Positions 1 through 10,860 of a stretch of DNA of 64,000 bases are shown piece after piece. Below the pieces are notes generated by a model. The model had not been told where the DNA came from. It saw nothing but the letters and a program-made list of their open reading frames with translations, and did not search any database. Origin of the DNA: Phialocephala subalpina (taxonomy: Eukaryota; Ascomycota; Leotiomycetes; Helotiales; Mollisiaceae); assembly GCA_900073065.1 (NCBI GenBank), contig FJOG01000001.1, positions 3,132,483-3,196,482 of the forward strand. Reading direction: 5' to 3'. Each line of letters starts with the position of its first letter. Position 1 is the stretch's first letter. Made by a program: the position numbers and the translations under genes.

Positions 1-370
1 ATAATTAAATTTAATTTTTATTTTTTATTTTAAAAGAAATATTTTTAATAATTTTAATCTTTAATTTTGAAATATATATGATTTTTTTAATATTAATCCT
101 TTAAATCCAATGTAATTTGTATAATATATATAGTACAAAATTAATTTTTATTAACCTTTATTACCTTATATAAAGTATTTATATAATATAATATTATATT
201 TATATTATATATTAAAAATTACTTTATATATTTAAACTTTAAACTATATATTATAATTTTAATATATTCTTATTAGTTTAAATACATATTAAGCAAGTTT
301 TAAATTTCAAAATATTTTATTAAAAGGTGGTTGAGATATTCTAATTTTATTATTTAAATTAAGGTGGGAT
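1..370. repeat. AT-rich, RIP-like block
   Basis: Almost pure A and T with short homopolymers and no open frame, ending sharply near 360-370 where ordinary base composition begins. Such blocks in Pezizomycotina are usually transposon remnants degraded by repeat-induced point mutation (RIP, C to T). That origin is inference; no terminal repeat or transposase frame survives here. Confidence 0.7.
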
Positions 371-820
371 TTTGGTGGGGACGGGATTTCTAACGGGAAT
401 TCGGTTACTTGCCTCGCTTGGGCGCGGGGCTAATTTACGGCTACAAAAATGCTGCTGAATGAAAGCGTCAAGTTGCTAGGCCCAACCAAATTGCCGTCGG
501 TTATTTGATACTCGCGTGGTCCGATGAGTCGGTGCGCTCAGCTGCTCTGGGTGGAAACGTGGGGCTCTGCAGCTGGGAACAAGAAACGTGTAAATTCGAG
601 TGCCGATGCATCTGGCATGGAAATCCCAGACCAGCAGTCTGTATCCCACGGATGACGTCTTATTCCTCTGTTCCAAAGAGCACACATGGCGTGATCACAA
701 GTTATGGAGCTGAATATCTCCTGTTCTGTCCTCCTAAGGGGATGCAGCTCTGCGCATTGTCTTACTTGCATTATATGGCATCGTTACAGTACAGCAACAT
801 CGATCGTCTTCGCTGGCTAC
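371..820. other. 3' flank of the XlnR-like gene
   Basis: Normal-composition sequence between the AT-rich block and the stop codon of the XlnR-like gene. I see no gene. The open frames crossing it on either strand have no recognisable protein character. Confidence 0.5.
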
Positions 821-3687
821 TCAAGCCAATAAACCCTTTCCATCCTTTGTCCACTGAAACATCGACAGCAGTTCGCGACGTCGATTCTTATGCTGCTCGT
901 TATCCACAGTCACTCTACCGCGTACGTTGTTCAGCGCTGAACGAAGGACTTTCCGGAAGTTCCTCTGGAGACAGTGTTAGATGTAGTATGCATCGACCTC
1001 GTGTCTCACAGAAAGAAGCTACTTGCTGCGAGATAGTACACCTGAGGATCTCACTTACTTGGTATTCCGTATTTAGCGTAGTAACGCAAACTTCATGGGC
1101 TCTAATAATCGTTTCGCATGCCTCACTGATAGTGTCACTTGTTGACATGTCCATTCTGTCCGCAAAGATGAGCAATATGAAGCTTCCATGTAGTAGATAT
1201 ATGCCGAACAGATACGGCATGAAGCTCAACTCTGGATCTAAGCTCAGGATCTCTGACACGGCCGTTGCAGCAGATATTGCATGAGTGGCGCACTTGACGA
1301 AACTGTCAGGTGTTACCCACTGGTCCATGCCGTCCAGCATGCTCATAGGATCCCAACAACCGTGTAGGAGAATATGCAGGACATGTACAAGATGTTTGCT
1401 GTATGCAATGACAATCTTCTGCCGTGGATGCTCGACCGGCCAGCCGTGGTTGTTGCTGTGCCCAATAAACATTGATGAATCCTCGAAGACTTTGAGAGAT
1501 GCTTCATAGATATTGAGTGAATCTTCAGCTTGGGCAATCGCGGCTCCAAGGTTGAGCAGACTGAAGCGTGGGTGGCAGGTGAGGTGATGGATTTCGACAA
1601 TGTCGCCGAGGATGGTCATAAGCGGGAGGAAGTATTCAAAGAGTCCAACACCGGTAATAGTCGTCGAAGGCCCGAAATAGCGATGCAACACATCCTGCGA
1701 AAGCTTCACGTCGAAGTCCTGCCAGGTTGTTTCGTCTAGCGGTTGATATATGCGGCATTCGGCGTCGAGAATGTTGAGTTTGGCGTTATACGAGAGCGCA
1801 AGGTGCCGGTCAGCGATGTACAGTAGCCACCACGTTCGGCGCCTTTCCTCTCTAGCTTCTTCCACATCGAGCATATTTCGAGGCAAACCGGATTGTTCTT
1901 CTCCAGACGCATCTTGTGAAGCTTGGTTTTTACCTTGTAATTCAGCATCATCGACTTCTCTGTTCAATTCGAGCTTTTTAGCTAATGCCCAAGCACTGGC
2001 CCACCACTTCATGCTTTCTCTCCTGGTATCTCCACCCGATACTACAGTTCCGATAAGGGCGAATGTAAGTATGTCATCTACAGTTTCTACTGGTTCATCA
2101 GGTTTATTGCCAGCGCCTTTGTTTTTGGAACAGTGACTTTTATCACAGTTGTTGCATATATGAGAAGCTGACTATAATTAGCGCGGACGTCATTACACGG
2201 AATGATAGCATAGACTTACATGATGGCCACGGGCGTTCCTCCAGATCTTTTGCATCTAGTAAGTCCAGACAAACCTTCAAAAGCTGATCACAGATGCTTG
2301 ATCTTACTCGCGCAGAAGTCTTGAAGAATTGTGCATCAGACGTTTGCGCTGTGACCCATAGCATGGCAGCCAAGAGAGCTGGCGAGGTCTTCCGCGGTTT
2401 GTCCTTCCGAAGAAATGACTTTTTCCGAACAATTTGCGTAAGTACATAGGGTGAAGCACACTCGAAGAGAGAGTTGGAGGGTTCTGTAAAGTAAAGATCA
2501 AGGAGGTTGCAGAGTTCCTTAGTCGGAATAAAAGAACGAACGTATCGAATCAAAGGCAGCAGTACTGGGTACCTGCAGTCCGCATCTGTTCGGTAAGCTT
2601 GCGAGTTATCAGTTTGCGGAGTGCTCGCGCTTGTAGACAGTCCCATGGCTGATGAATGCGGTGTCCGAGCATAGGGTGCGGCATCTGAACCAGTAACCCC
2701 AACAAGTGGCGGGAGAGAATATTGATAAGATGCTCGCGGCTGAAGCTCATTCATGGCCAGAGGCGGCAGAGTGTTCATGGGAGTTCGTCGGTGAAAAGAC
2801 AGATGTTCATTTGCAGATGGTCGGGTGACACCAATCTCTCTGGTGAAAATATGCAAGTTGTTCTCGTTCGGCCAATCCTGATATAGCGAGTTCAAGTTGA
2901 GACCGCTGGCACCACCTTGCACGGCTGTAAACTGTTGCGCACTCAAGGCATCTTGCGGAGCAAGCTGTTCGCTATATTGTCCGTTGGAATATGTCGGGAG
3001 ATTATTTGGCGTCACTTGATACGTTTGTTGGGCCTCGGCTTGGCCAGCGGAACAGTGTTGGCGAAATTGCTGATACGAAGCTGGCGAGGACGCAGTCGCC
3101 GGCTGGTTGACAGCCTCTATGTTGCCGTCGGTGTTTGATACGCTTGCATCCTCAACTTCGCCTTCTTCAGGCTCATCGGTATCCAGCAGTGTATTGTGAG
3201 TTTGAGGCGGGCCATCCTGCCCACTTGCTCCGACTCGACCCGCCTTAGCACTGTTGGCTACTCTTCCTCGTCTGCGGTGAACTCGCGTGTATGCACAAAT
3301 AAAATTGTAGTCTAGAGCCATCAATGAGTCAGCTATGGAGTCTAAGTAAATAGCGGAGTATGCGAGCAGAGTTTTCCTTGATCGAGATCCATACCTTTGC
3401 AATGACGGCTGAATGTCCAATGACAGCAGTTAGAGTAGGCTGCAAGTAGGCGATGTGTACAGCGACGCCCATGAATTCATGATGAGTTCTTACCATGGTT
3501 TTTGTCCATCGCATCTTGTTCTTGAGGTGCTGCACTTGTCACAGGCACGCCCTACCCTCTTCGGCCGTCGCTGCGCCTGGACTTCTGGTGTTGAGCTTTC
3601 AAAAGAGGCTCCGTCACCAGAAGACCCGGCTCCAGGTTGACGCAACCCCTCAGGCACGGTGACTTCGGACCCAATGGCCTGTGCCAT
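821..3687 (-). CDS. xlnR: XlnR/Xyr1-like Zn2Cys6 transcriptional activator
   Basis: Likely nuclear activator of (hemi)cellulase and pentose-use genes. Five exons give a clean 850-residue frame: 3494-3687, 3395-3408, 2220-3311, 1059-2167, 821-964. That is close to known XlnR proteins (about 870). The zinc cluster starts near residue 55 with spacing C-x2-C-x6-C-x5-C-x2-C-x6-C. It is complete only if both introns around a 14-base microexon are removed. The middle region carries the fungal-specific transcription factor domain: [15 protein letters not shown] near its start, [26 protein letters not shown] and [12 protein letters not shown]. After the last intron the protein ends with a FRKVLRSAL and a [15 protein letters not shown] segment, as in XlnR. 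The start is the first ATG of the exon holding the zinc cluster; an earlier start is possible. It is divergent from the reductase at 4450. It could be a paralog rather than the true XlnR ortholog. Confidence 0.85.
3395..3408 (-). other. 14-nt microexon inside the zinc cluster
   Basis: This piece supplies part of the second half of the zinc cluster (residues C-R-H-C-K across the junctions). It is flanked by introns 3409-3493 (GTAAGA...TTCAG) and 3312-3394 (GTATGG...CTCTAG). Skipping it, or retaining either intron, breaks the frame before the sixth cysteine. The phases add up: 194 + 14 bases leave one base, completed by the next exon. Confidence 0.75.
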
Positions 3688-4449
3688 GGCCCATGATGGC
3701 CTCAGGCCAGAACGACAAGAGAATGGTGTAAGGTGTATGGTGTAGAGTGACGGACGACTAACTATGGACGACAGACTAAGGATTGTCAGGTACTGCCGTT
3801 GCTTCGCCTTGCTATCTCTCCCTCTCCAATGCGTCGAGATACATATACCCGTCTCGTATTTCTAGATCGGTGATTACGGTATCTGTCCGTTGCTTGGACG
3901 AAACCCCGCTTCATTATATTTCCGGCGTGGGGTGTGAGGTGGTGGGATAACAGAGAGATGAGAGGCCAGCCGACCTTTGGACGACTGAAAGCACTGACTG
4001 AGAGGATGCTAGCATGGTATTGCGCCTCGCGACGTCGATATGTGCCATCCTTGTCAAGCTTGCCCCCCTTCTCGCTTCTCGCTTCTCGCTTCTGGCCTCG
4101 GCCTGGCACTGATTGGCACGCTTGGGGGATGTGGGAAGTCCTCGGGCACTTCCCCGCGACTTATCCGTGATGGCAATCTTCATTATCCTGCAAATTCCCG
4201 TCGGCATTGATTGCGCGCCACTCAATGTATTGTGTTGCGCTGATCGCTGTCGCCTGTGGATCATTCCACCATGAAGTTCCACGAGATAGAATGCACCTTT
4301 GAGGGTCATGTTCTTTAATTTTCGGCATTGTTGCCGTTTTCTCTTGCTATTTCTTATCATCTTTTGAAATCATACACTTGTGTTGCCTCATAATGAACGT
4401 GTCATTGCCATAAGTCTGACGCCTCTTTCAGTCCCCCAAAATTGCGACA
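3688..4449. promoter_or_regulatory. Bidirectional promoter region, xlnR-like / aldo-keto reductase
   Basis: A 762-bp intergenic region between two divergent genes, so it must contain both promoters and 5' leaders. Two matches to the CreA carbon-repressor consensus SYGGRG lie 20 bases apart: GTGGGG at 3927-3932, and GCGGGG on the minus strand at 3904-3909. Paired CreA sites are typical of XlnR-type promoters, but the consensus is short and chance hits are common. No XlnR-type GGCTRA box was found by eye. Confidence 0.4.
4068..4095 (+). repeat. Heptamer tandem repeat CTTCTCG
   Basis: Three exact copies of CTTCTCG followed by one altered copy (CTTCTGG), a pyrimidine-rich microsatellite in the shared promoter. 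It may be part of the reductase leader. Confidence 0.7.
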
Positions 4450-5568
4450 ATGCCGGACATATCGGGCAGCGAATGTGCAGAGCGACCACCACTATCGTCC
4501 GTGGTATCAAGGATTGTATTGGGCGGTGGATCATTCAGCCCGCAGTCTCATCTCTATCCAGATGCTCTTCCAGTCCGTGCTATTGTACTGAAGGCGCTTG
4601 ACAGCGGCATACGCACCTTTGACACCTCTCCCTACTATGGGCCGTCCGAGATCTTACTAGCGGATGCGTTCTCTCAATCAGCCGTCACAAGCAAATACTC
4701 ACGTCAAGATTATATACTCATGACAAAAGCCGGCAGGATCTCAAGCAGCAAATTCGACTACTCCCCAAAATGGATTCATCACTCAGTGAACCGGTCGATG
4801 GAGAGATTCGGGACATCGTACTTCGATGTCATCTTCTGCCATGACGTCGAATATGTGACCGATGAAGCCGCCGTTACAGCAGTGGGAGTACTGATGGATC
4901 TTGTGAAGGAGGGAAAAATCAGATATATCGGCGTGTCGGGCTATTGTCTGGAAAAACTCATCAGGGTTGCGAAACTCGTTCGAGCACGTTATCAACGGCC
5001 TTTGGATGCGGTTCAAATCTGGGCACAGCTTACACTCCAAAACACCAGACTAGAGAGCGAGGGGTACTGCCAGCTAAAAGCTACTGGAGTGGATCAAATT
5101 TCCTCGTCTAGTCCGTTGGGCATTGGTCTGCTCCGATCAGGTGGTGTCCCAATAGGGGCTCTTGGTGATTGGCATCCTGCTCCAGAAAAACTACGCCAGG
5201 CTGCTCTCAAGGCATCTGAATATGTTGAGACACGTGGAGATGATTTGGCTTCCTTGGCTTTGCGCTTCTCCATTTCAAGGCTTGTGAAGTTAACAAACGG
5301 GTTCTCTGGTGCCAGTACGATCCTCAGTGCTAGTTCAGTGTGGGAGCTAGAGTCGAATCTTCAGGCTGTACGGGCAATCCTACTACCCGACCTCGACAGG
5401 TCGGCATATGTATACGACGACCTACGAGATTTAAGCACTGTGAATGACGCACAGCTGGACAAAGATGGGCCGCTATACGCGCATGTGCGCAGCATACTTG
5501 GGGTTTGGGTTGACTATAAACTTCCTGTTCCAGAGAAAGAATGGGTTTGCGCAGCGACAGAGGCTTAG
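4450..5568 (+). CDS. Aldo/keto reductase, D-arabinose 1-dehydrogenase (Ara2) type
   Basis: Single-exon 372-residue NAD(P)-dependent oxidoreductase. LGGGSF near residue 25 is the first strand of the TIM barrel. The catalytic tetrad is visible: Asp and Tyr in FDTSPYYG, Lys in LMTKAGR, His in IFCHDVEY. The segments IRYIGVSGY and LTLQN followed by SSSPLGIGLL match the Ara2/L-galactose dehydrogenase-like branch. These enzymes oxidise D-arabinose, L-galactose or L-fucose to the lactone in the cytosol. The exact sugar cannot be read from sequence. It is divergent from the XlnR-like regulator of pentose use, which makes co-regulation plausible but unproven. The ATG at 4450 gives a short N-terminus before the barrel, as in the family. 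Confidence 0.85.
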   Translation: MPDISGSECAERPPLSSVVSRIVLGGGSFSPQSHLYPDALPVRAIVLKALDSGIRTFDTSPYYGPSEILLADAFSQSAVTSKYSRQDYILMTKAGRISSSKFDYSPKWIHHSVNRSMERFGTSYFDVIFCHDVEYVTDEAAVTAVGVLMDLVKEGKIRYIGVSGYCLEKLIRVAKLVRARYQRPLDAVQIWAQLTLQNTRLESEGYCQLKATGVDQISSSSPLGIGLLRSGGVPIGALGDWHPAPEKLRQAALKASEYVETRGDDLASLALRFSISRLVKLTNGFSGASTILSASSVWELESNLQAVRAILLPDLDRSAYVYDDLRDLSTVNDAQLDKDGPLYAHVRSILGVWVDYKLPVPEKEWVCAATEA

Positions 5569-6500
5569 TTCCGTGGTCAAGTAAGGCACATTTTCAGAGA
5601 GGGAAATCTCTGGCATATGAGGACGAATAGAAGTCATCGCTGGCTATCTACCGACCGCGCCATCTAGTTACTATAGCAACAATAAACTGCATTTAGATGG
5701 AAAGTTTCAGCTCCCTCAGAATACCATACTGGAGCATTGCGCAGTGATCTTAAAGTTGCTCTAGGTGCAATGTTATATTCGCATAATTGATTTGGCACGG
5801 TGCCGAAATGCATCTCTAGAATACCAGGAAAGTGGCGCAGTACAACGCTCTTCCCAGACTTCTAGTACGGATCGCGACGTTATATGTGATCAGCGTGCCC
5901 TACATGTACAACTACAACTAAGCAGGTATCCAAGTTGAGGCACCAGCCGTGGTCTGTTCAGCAAGTGTGCGGACGACGGGGCATTGCGCGGAGAACATGC
6001 TAGTCTCAAATTTGAAATTGGAGCACAATCTAGGCGACGATCTGCTCGAGTCGATCTGCTATTGCTGTCGATTTAATATAATGTGGGTGTTTGACGAGGC
6101 CATTTTCACTCAGGAACGCCCCAGACGGGATTCAGGGGGTTCCACGTGGTTGTCCATCTGTTGGTAGGTGGGGCGCAGTTCCTGCAAGTGTACCTGCGTA
6201 ATTACCGCTTTAAATAAAATGCATAGACGTCCGGGGGGCCTGGGCATTAATTGCTCCGGTCTTTCTTGAATCTCTTCAGTTGATCCACGTATGATACTGA
6301 AGTACTCGGTCTCATTACCGATCTGGACTAGATGTTTTTGAAATGATATAAACTGCCTTCCTCTCATATAAGAGCACACTGACACTACACTCGAAGTGAT
6401 CAGAGAAGGCGGATAATATTCTCTCAAACTTACGTTTGACATTCGATATGAAGATATCCAACCCAGATGTGACCAAGTTCGAACTCAACTTACGGTTGTA
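5569..6500. other. Intergenic, no gene seen
   Basis: 3' flank of the reductase, then about 900 bp without a credible coding frame. Short frames on both strands lack domain-like sequence. Confidence 0.5.
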
Positions 6501-6503
6501 TAG

Positions 6504-6937
6504 GTGCCTTTCTTCCATATTGCCTTGGCGATATCTACGGATGTAGTTTCGACCACGGGCGGTCTCAATGGTCTGCCCATCCTAAATGGACCAATTCCAA
6601 CCGTGGGTGAGAGCGTACAATTCATGAAGAAGAGAGTGTTGGAGACTTCGTCCATCTTGGACTGTGGCATACTCACGACGATTTGGAGCGTATTCGAAAT
6701 GGTGTTCTCAACGGTAGTGATCCGTGGAAAACAGCGTACCAGAACTTCAGCACGGATACCTTTTCTCAAGCCGGTTATACAATGCAAAGACCTCACGCCG
6801 TTCTATCGAGAGGCCCAATCAATAACTACTCGAGTTTCTCCAGTGACATCAAAGCCGCATATCAGAATACCTTGGTGTGTAGGTCACAACTTAGTAGGAG
6901 GTTTCGGATCTGGCTCATTCGAGTTAGCGGCGAGTAA
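6504..6937 (+). pseudogene. Fragment of an alginate-lyase-like (PF05426-type) gene
   Basis: From about 6640 the plus strand encodes FVHLGLWHTHDDLERIRNGV, then a stretch with SDPWKTAY and, later, SRGPINNYSSF and AAYQNTL. This is the typical N-terminal part of secreted fungal alginate-lyase-family proteins (polysaccharide lyases). An in-frame TGA lies just upstream, which could be hidden by a short intron. After AAYQNTL the frame runs into unrelated sequence and stops at 6937. Only about 90 of the expected 350-400 residues remain and no signal peptide is seen. I read it as a 5' remnant of a lost gene. The family assignment is from remembered motifs. Confidence 0.6.
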
Positions 6938-6969
6938 TGCCTTTCGCTCGGCAACTGTTCTTTTGATCG

Positions 6970-7985
6970 CTTTCAACTGTGCCTCCTTTCCTTCCGCATC
7001 TTCTCTGAACGGCGGAACACCATACCCTTCCAATCCCCATCTTGCGCCGGTGTCCAGCCACTAATAATCTTGTTACGTAACTGCTGTTCAATAGCTTGTA
7101 GTTCCCGCCATTGCTCTAGGCATTCGTCGAATAGACGATCAAGCTTCCCCTTATCCGATTCTTCTTTTGGCTTTGGAGTTTCGGGATCTGATTCATTGGA
7201 GTCGAGTAGCGGTACTTTTAGCTCGGCAAGGGCTGCAAGCAGAATATCCAATACATCCGGGCCAATGCTCAAAGAGGGAGATCCTTCAAGTTCTCCATTT
7301 CGAGTCTCTTCCTAGCCTGCGATCTTGAGGTATCTCAAACTGATCTTTCCATTCGTCCATACATGCCTCATCTGGACGAGCGAACCCCTCTGCCTTCGTT
7401 GCCTGTTTCGGTTCCTCTTTCGGCTTCTGGCCCAGTTCTCGTTTAAGTAGTACGTCTAGTTCAGCAACTCGCTTGACAATACCCCGTTATCTATTCTCGA
7501 GAGTCTGCGTTACTTGAACTGCCGCTATCCACGTTTCAAACGTGACTATAATCGGCGTCGAACCCGGAACTTTCAAGTCGGTCAGCTTTTTCTCGATCTT
7601 CATCATCTCGTCCCACTGTACTCGGTACTGTTCAAACAACGTGTTGTTCCTGGAGAAACTCGAAGACAAGTCAACTTTCTACCTGGCTCAGTCTTCCAAG
7701 GTTCACGAACAAGCTCGCCCAGTACGAGTTTGTTCTCTTCCCATATCTTTTCCAAGTTGACAACATGTCCGTGCATAATTTTAATCTGCGCCGATACTAG
7801 GTCGTTCACGCTGTATGATGGTGCTGCTAGCCTAATATTAGTTATCATCTGGGCAGTGAGAATCGCGCCGCCTGGGATGCTATTTGTGTTGATGGCCTTG
7901 GCTAATGATGTCACCCGGGAAAGTAAGCTCTAGCATCTGGGACGTCCTCCACCGCGTGTAAATCTTCAAGTTAGTATGGGATTCT
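6970..7985 (-). pseudogene. Decayed coiled-coil-like gene, unrecognised
   Basis: The minus strand holds protein-like pieces in alternating frames: about 7600-7914 (starts MTSLAKAIN), 7487-7669, 7320-7486, and 6973-7272. All are rich in Leu, Lys and Glu, with charged heptad-like patterns (for example LFDECLEQWRELQAIEQQL). Two of the pieces resemble each other: both begin with an AEL-x-VLL-type motif, then a Pro-Lys-Glu stretch, then an acidic W-containing segment. An internal duplication is therefore likely. No splice sites join the pieces cleanly, so it is probably a frameshifted remnant. I do not recognise the family. Confidence 0.4.
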
Positions 7986-8059
7986 CACGTCAGAGCAGCA
8001 TGGAAGAGGCGAGGATGAGAAATCTGATGATAGGAGATTAAAGCATCCGCCCACACAAG

Positions 8060-8830
8060 GGATTGCATGCAATATATACAGAGTCGTATATTATTATTAC
8101 TATTCTCCAAGAATTATTCCTTATCATTATATCAAAATAAAGTATTGCGGGGTTATTTATAATTAGATATAATAATAATAAAAGCTTTGAATTTGAGATT
8201 CTATAAAAAAATTCTAATAATTATTTAATATATTTATAAAATTTAATTAAATTTCAATTTAAAAATAATTATTAATTCTTTTTTAAATTTTAATAATATT
8301 ATATATTTTTAATATTAATATATTCGAAAGTAATTTTTAAATATAAAAATCTTTGTTTAATATTAATAATTATATTTTATTTATTTTCTTTTAAAAAAGT
8401 ATTTAATTATTTATATAAATAAAAAAAGTAATTATTAAAATAATTATTATTAAAAATTAGAAATTAAATAATTATTTGATCAGATTAATAATTTTAAATT
8501 TTTTGATTTTATTTAAATTAATTATTTCGATAAAAATTAAATATCGAATTATTTATTTTTATATTTTATATATTTAAAAAAAATTAATTAGAAAAAATTA
8601 ATTTAATATATAATATTTAAAAATTAATTTCAAAGAAAATAAATTAAAATGATTATTAAAAAAGAATTTAAGTTCTAAGAATTTAATTTTTAAAGTTAAA
8701 ACTCAAAATGAATTTCGATTTCCTATTTGCTCGAATCCTATAATCACGTGGTTTTAACGAGTAAAAATTTAAAGTCTTTTTACCTTATATTACTCTAAGT
8801 AAAAATTCGTTTATTAATCTTGGTTTTGTT
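8060..8830. repeat. AT-rich, RIP-like block
   Basis: About 770 bases, mostly A/T, with only scattered G/C and no coding frame. Like the block at 1-370 it probably derives from a RIP-mutated repeat. Together with the gene fragments at 6.5-8.0 kb it marks a decayed island between normal genes. Confidence 0.7.
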
Positions 8831-8875
8831 CTATAAGAAGAAATATTCGCCCCGTATTATCCAAATAAGGTCATT

Positions 8876-8892
8876 GAGAGAGAGAGAGAGAG
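8876..8892 (+). repeat. (GA)n microsatellite
   Basis: A short GA dinucleotide run upstream of the ATP11 gene, probably in its promoter or leader. Confidence 0.7.
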
Positions 8893-9053
8893 TTAAAAAC
8901 CATCGCTTAGGAAAAGGGGGAAAAAGGAGGGTACCAGAACAGATTCTGGCACAAGACGCGGCCGCTTGGTCCAAGCTTAGATTTCGAGATGCATCAACGT
9001 CAAACGCTCTCTTCACTTCTTCCTTCCCCACGGCATCGCCACACATCATCACC

Positions 9054-10043
9054 ATGGCAAGCTTCCGAACCCCTGCTTTACGATATGTTGTTTCTGGTGC
9101 AGCTCCTTATCTGCGGGTTACTCAACGAAGATGGGCACAAGTGCACGATGTGAGGTTTTTGGCCACTCAACCAGCAGACAAGATCCTGGCGAAATACCGA
9201 GAGAAGCTGGACAGGAAGGCGAAGGAGTGAGCGACTAGATTCTTCCCCAATGCCCAATTCGGCAGATAGCTGATCTTGTTTGATAGAGAGGGTCTGCGAG
9301 ACATAAACGAGTTGAAGGAAGTGTACAAAGACAAGATTCAAACCCTGAAGAAGAAAGCTTCCATTCCAATACCAATTGCCACCCCACCTTCCGCAGAACC
9401 TAAACCCGCCTCATCTACATCGCCTTTTCCTCCACCTCCTCCACCACCATCGATACCGAGTGAGAAAGCGCCGTCCTCGTCGCCAGGCATCAAGACCCTC
9501 TCCTCATACCTCGACCTCGAAAAGACCCGCGCTTTACCACAGAAAGAGCTAGAAGCAATTTGGCGGCTGCGGCATGTCAACGATGCTCAGTCACTATGTG
9601 CTGTGATACCTCTCGATGTATATAAGACGATTGAATCGACCGCGAAGAGACATCCTCATTTCATTTTACCTCTGCCGAAGGAGGGCCAAGGTGCTGAGAT
9701 ACACTTCCTGCAATGGACATTTCCTGCGGAGAATACAGTGACGGTGTTGTTTACACATCTTGCGGAGTACAAATTAAGAGGCGAGTTCAGTCAACCTCAT
9801 ACGACTATCACACATCATTTAGAGCTAGCAGAGGAGAAGGGATTGGTTCTGCTACAAGGACAGGTTGTGGAAGGTAGAGGCGTGAGTGTTGATGAAGCAA
9901 AGTGGTTGGTTATGTGCCTGCAGAAGTTCTATGGTGTGGGAGGAGAGAAGAGTGAAAGGAGGAGATTGTTAGAGCTGTTCAAAAAGGGAGATCCGCAATT
10001 CAGGATAGAGGATTTGGTAGAGGAGGCGGAAAAGGTAGTTTAG
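9054..10043 (+). CDS. ATP11: Mitochondrial F1-ATPase assembly chaperone Atp11
   Basis: Binds free F1 beta subunits in the mitochondrial matrix and prevents their aggregation during ATP synthase assembly. Two exons, 9054-9226 and 9287-10043 (intron GTGAGC...GATAG), give 309 residues, the usual size. The N-terminus (MASFRTPALRYVVSGA...RRW) is Arg-rich with few acids, like a mitochondrial presequence. The coiled segment ILAKYREKLDRKAKEEGLRD spans the splice junction. A Pro-rich linker follows. The conserved ATP11 core includes LSSYLDLEK, IWRLRH and HPHFILPLPKEGQGAEIHFLQW in pieces, then TTITHHLEL. The ATG at 9054 was chosen over upstream frames because it starts the presequence. Confidence 0.9.
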
Positions 10044-10860
10044 AGAAATCTGTACAAAGAAGGAGAGGTATGATAAGATGTGTATAGATGGTAAGATACG
10101 GGTAATGTGAGGCGTTGGTATGTATGGATACATATGGGACTGCTGGTATAGAAGAGGTCTGCCTGGGAATAAAACATTCTCCAACCTTCGACACCTACCA
10201 GTATGCTTCTACACCTTCACGGATTTTGGCTCTCAAAACTTCAACCCGTGAGTGCCGCATATTACCAGCTCTGATTTTACTCTCTATCCTATTTTATTTC
10301 ATTACGCTTCACTGACAGCGAATCATACATATGAAATGTTCAAAACCCTCCTTGGCACCTTCCTCGCCGTTCGAGTTAGTTCTGCTCCTTCCAAAGATGC
10401 CGTGTTCCGAAAGGAACCGAGCCTCTTTCCGTTCTTGACAAGGATCTGATCCCTTGTTTCCATCGGTTAATCCGAATACAAGGCCATATGCAGAAGAACA
10501 TTCTCCCAGCAACTTCTTACACGAAGGTGATTCCATTGCAGCATGTCCCAGGTAAGTCTCGGAAAAGGTATGGGCTCTATTCACTTTCCAATGTCCCAAA
10601 TCAAAACGAACAATTGACTCCTCGCAGCATATGCAGTCATAGCCGGCCATTCAGATAACCCACCTCCGACCTTATCTCGCGCCTTAGTCTTCGTAACGCG
10701 AGGCTATATCATGAGTTTTCGTTTTCTACCATTGTCTCCCTTCCTATTGTCTTCATCAACGCGTCGCGGCTGATGGGCGTTGACCTGCAACCATAAATAT
10801 CGAAACCCCTTTTGGGATCTCCTTAGTGAAGACAACTTCCCCAAGAACAGTTTCTTCAAG
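10044..10860. other. Intergenic between ATP11 and the Gag-tailed gene
   Basis: 3' flank of ATP11 and the promoter/leader of the next gene. A minus-strand frame at 10309-10650 shows no domain-like character and is not called. Confidence 0.5.

Noticed and set aside
1..370. Telomere or centromere end
   Set aside because: No TTAGGG repeats were seen; AT-richness alone fits a RIP-degraded element.
505..1284. Long plus-strand frame (259 codons)
   Set aside because: It lies antisense to the last exons of the XlnR-like gene and shows no domain-like sequence; the minus-strand protein fits the family closely.
10309..10650. 113-codon minus-strand frame between ATP11 and the next gene
   Set aside because: No motif, no splice partner; likely chance frame in promoter sequence.
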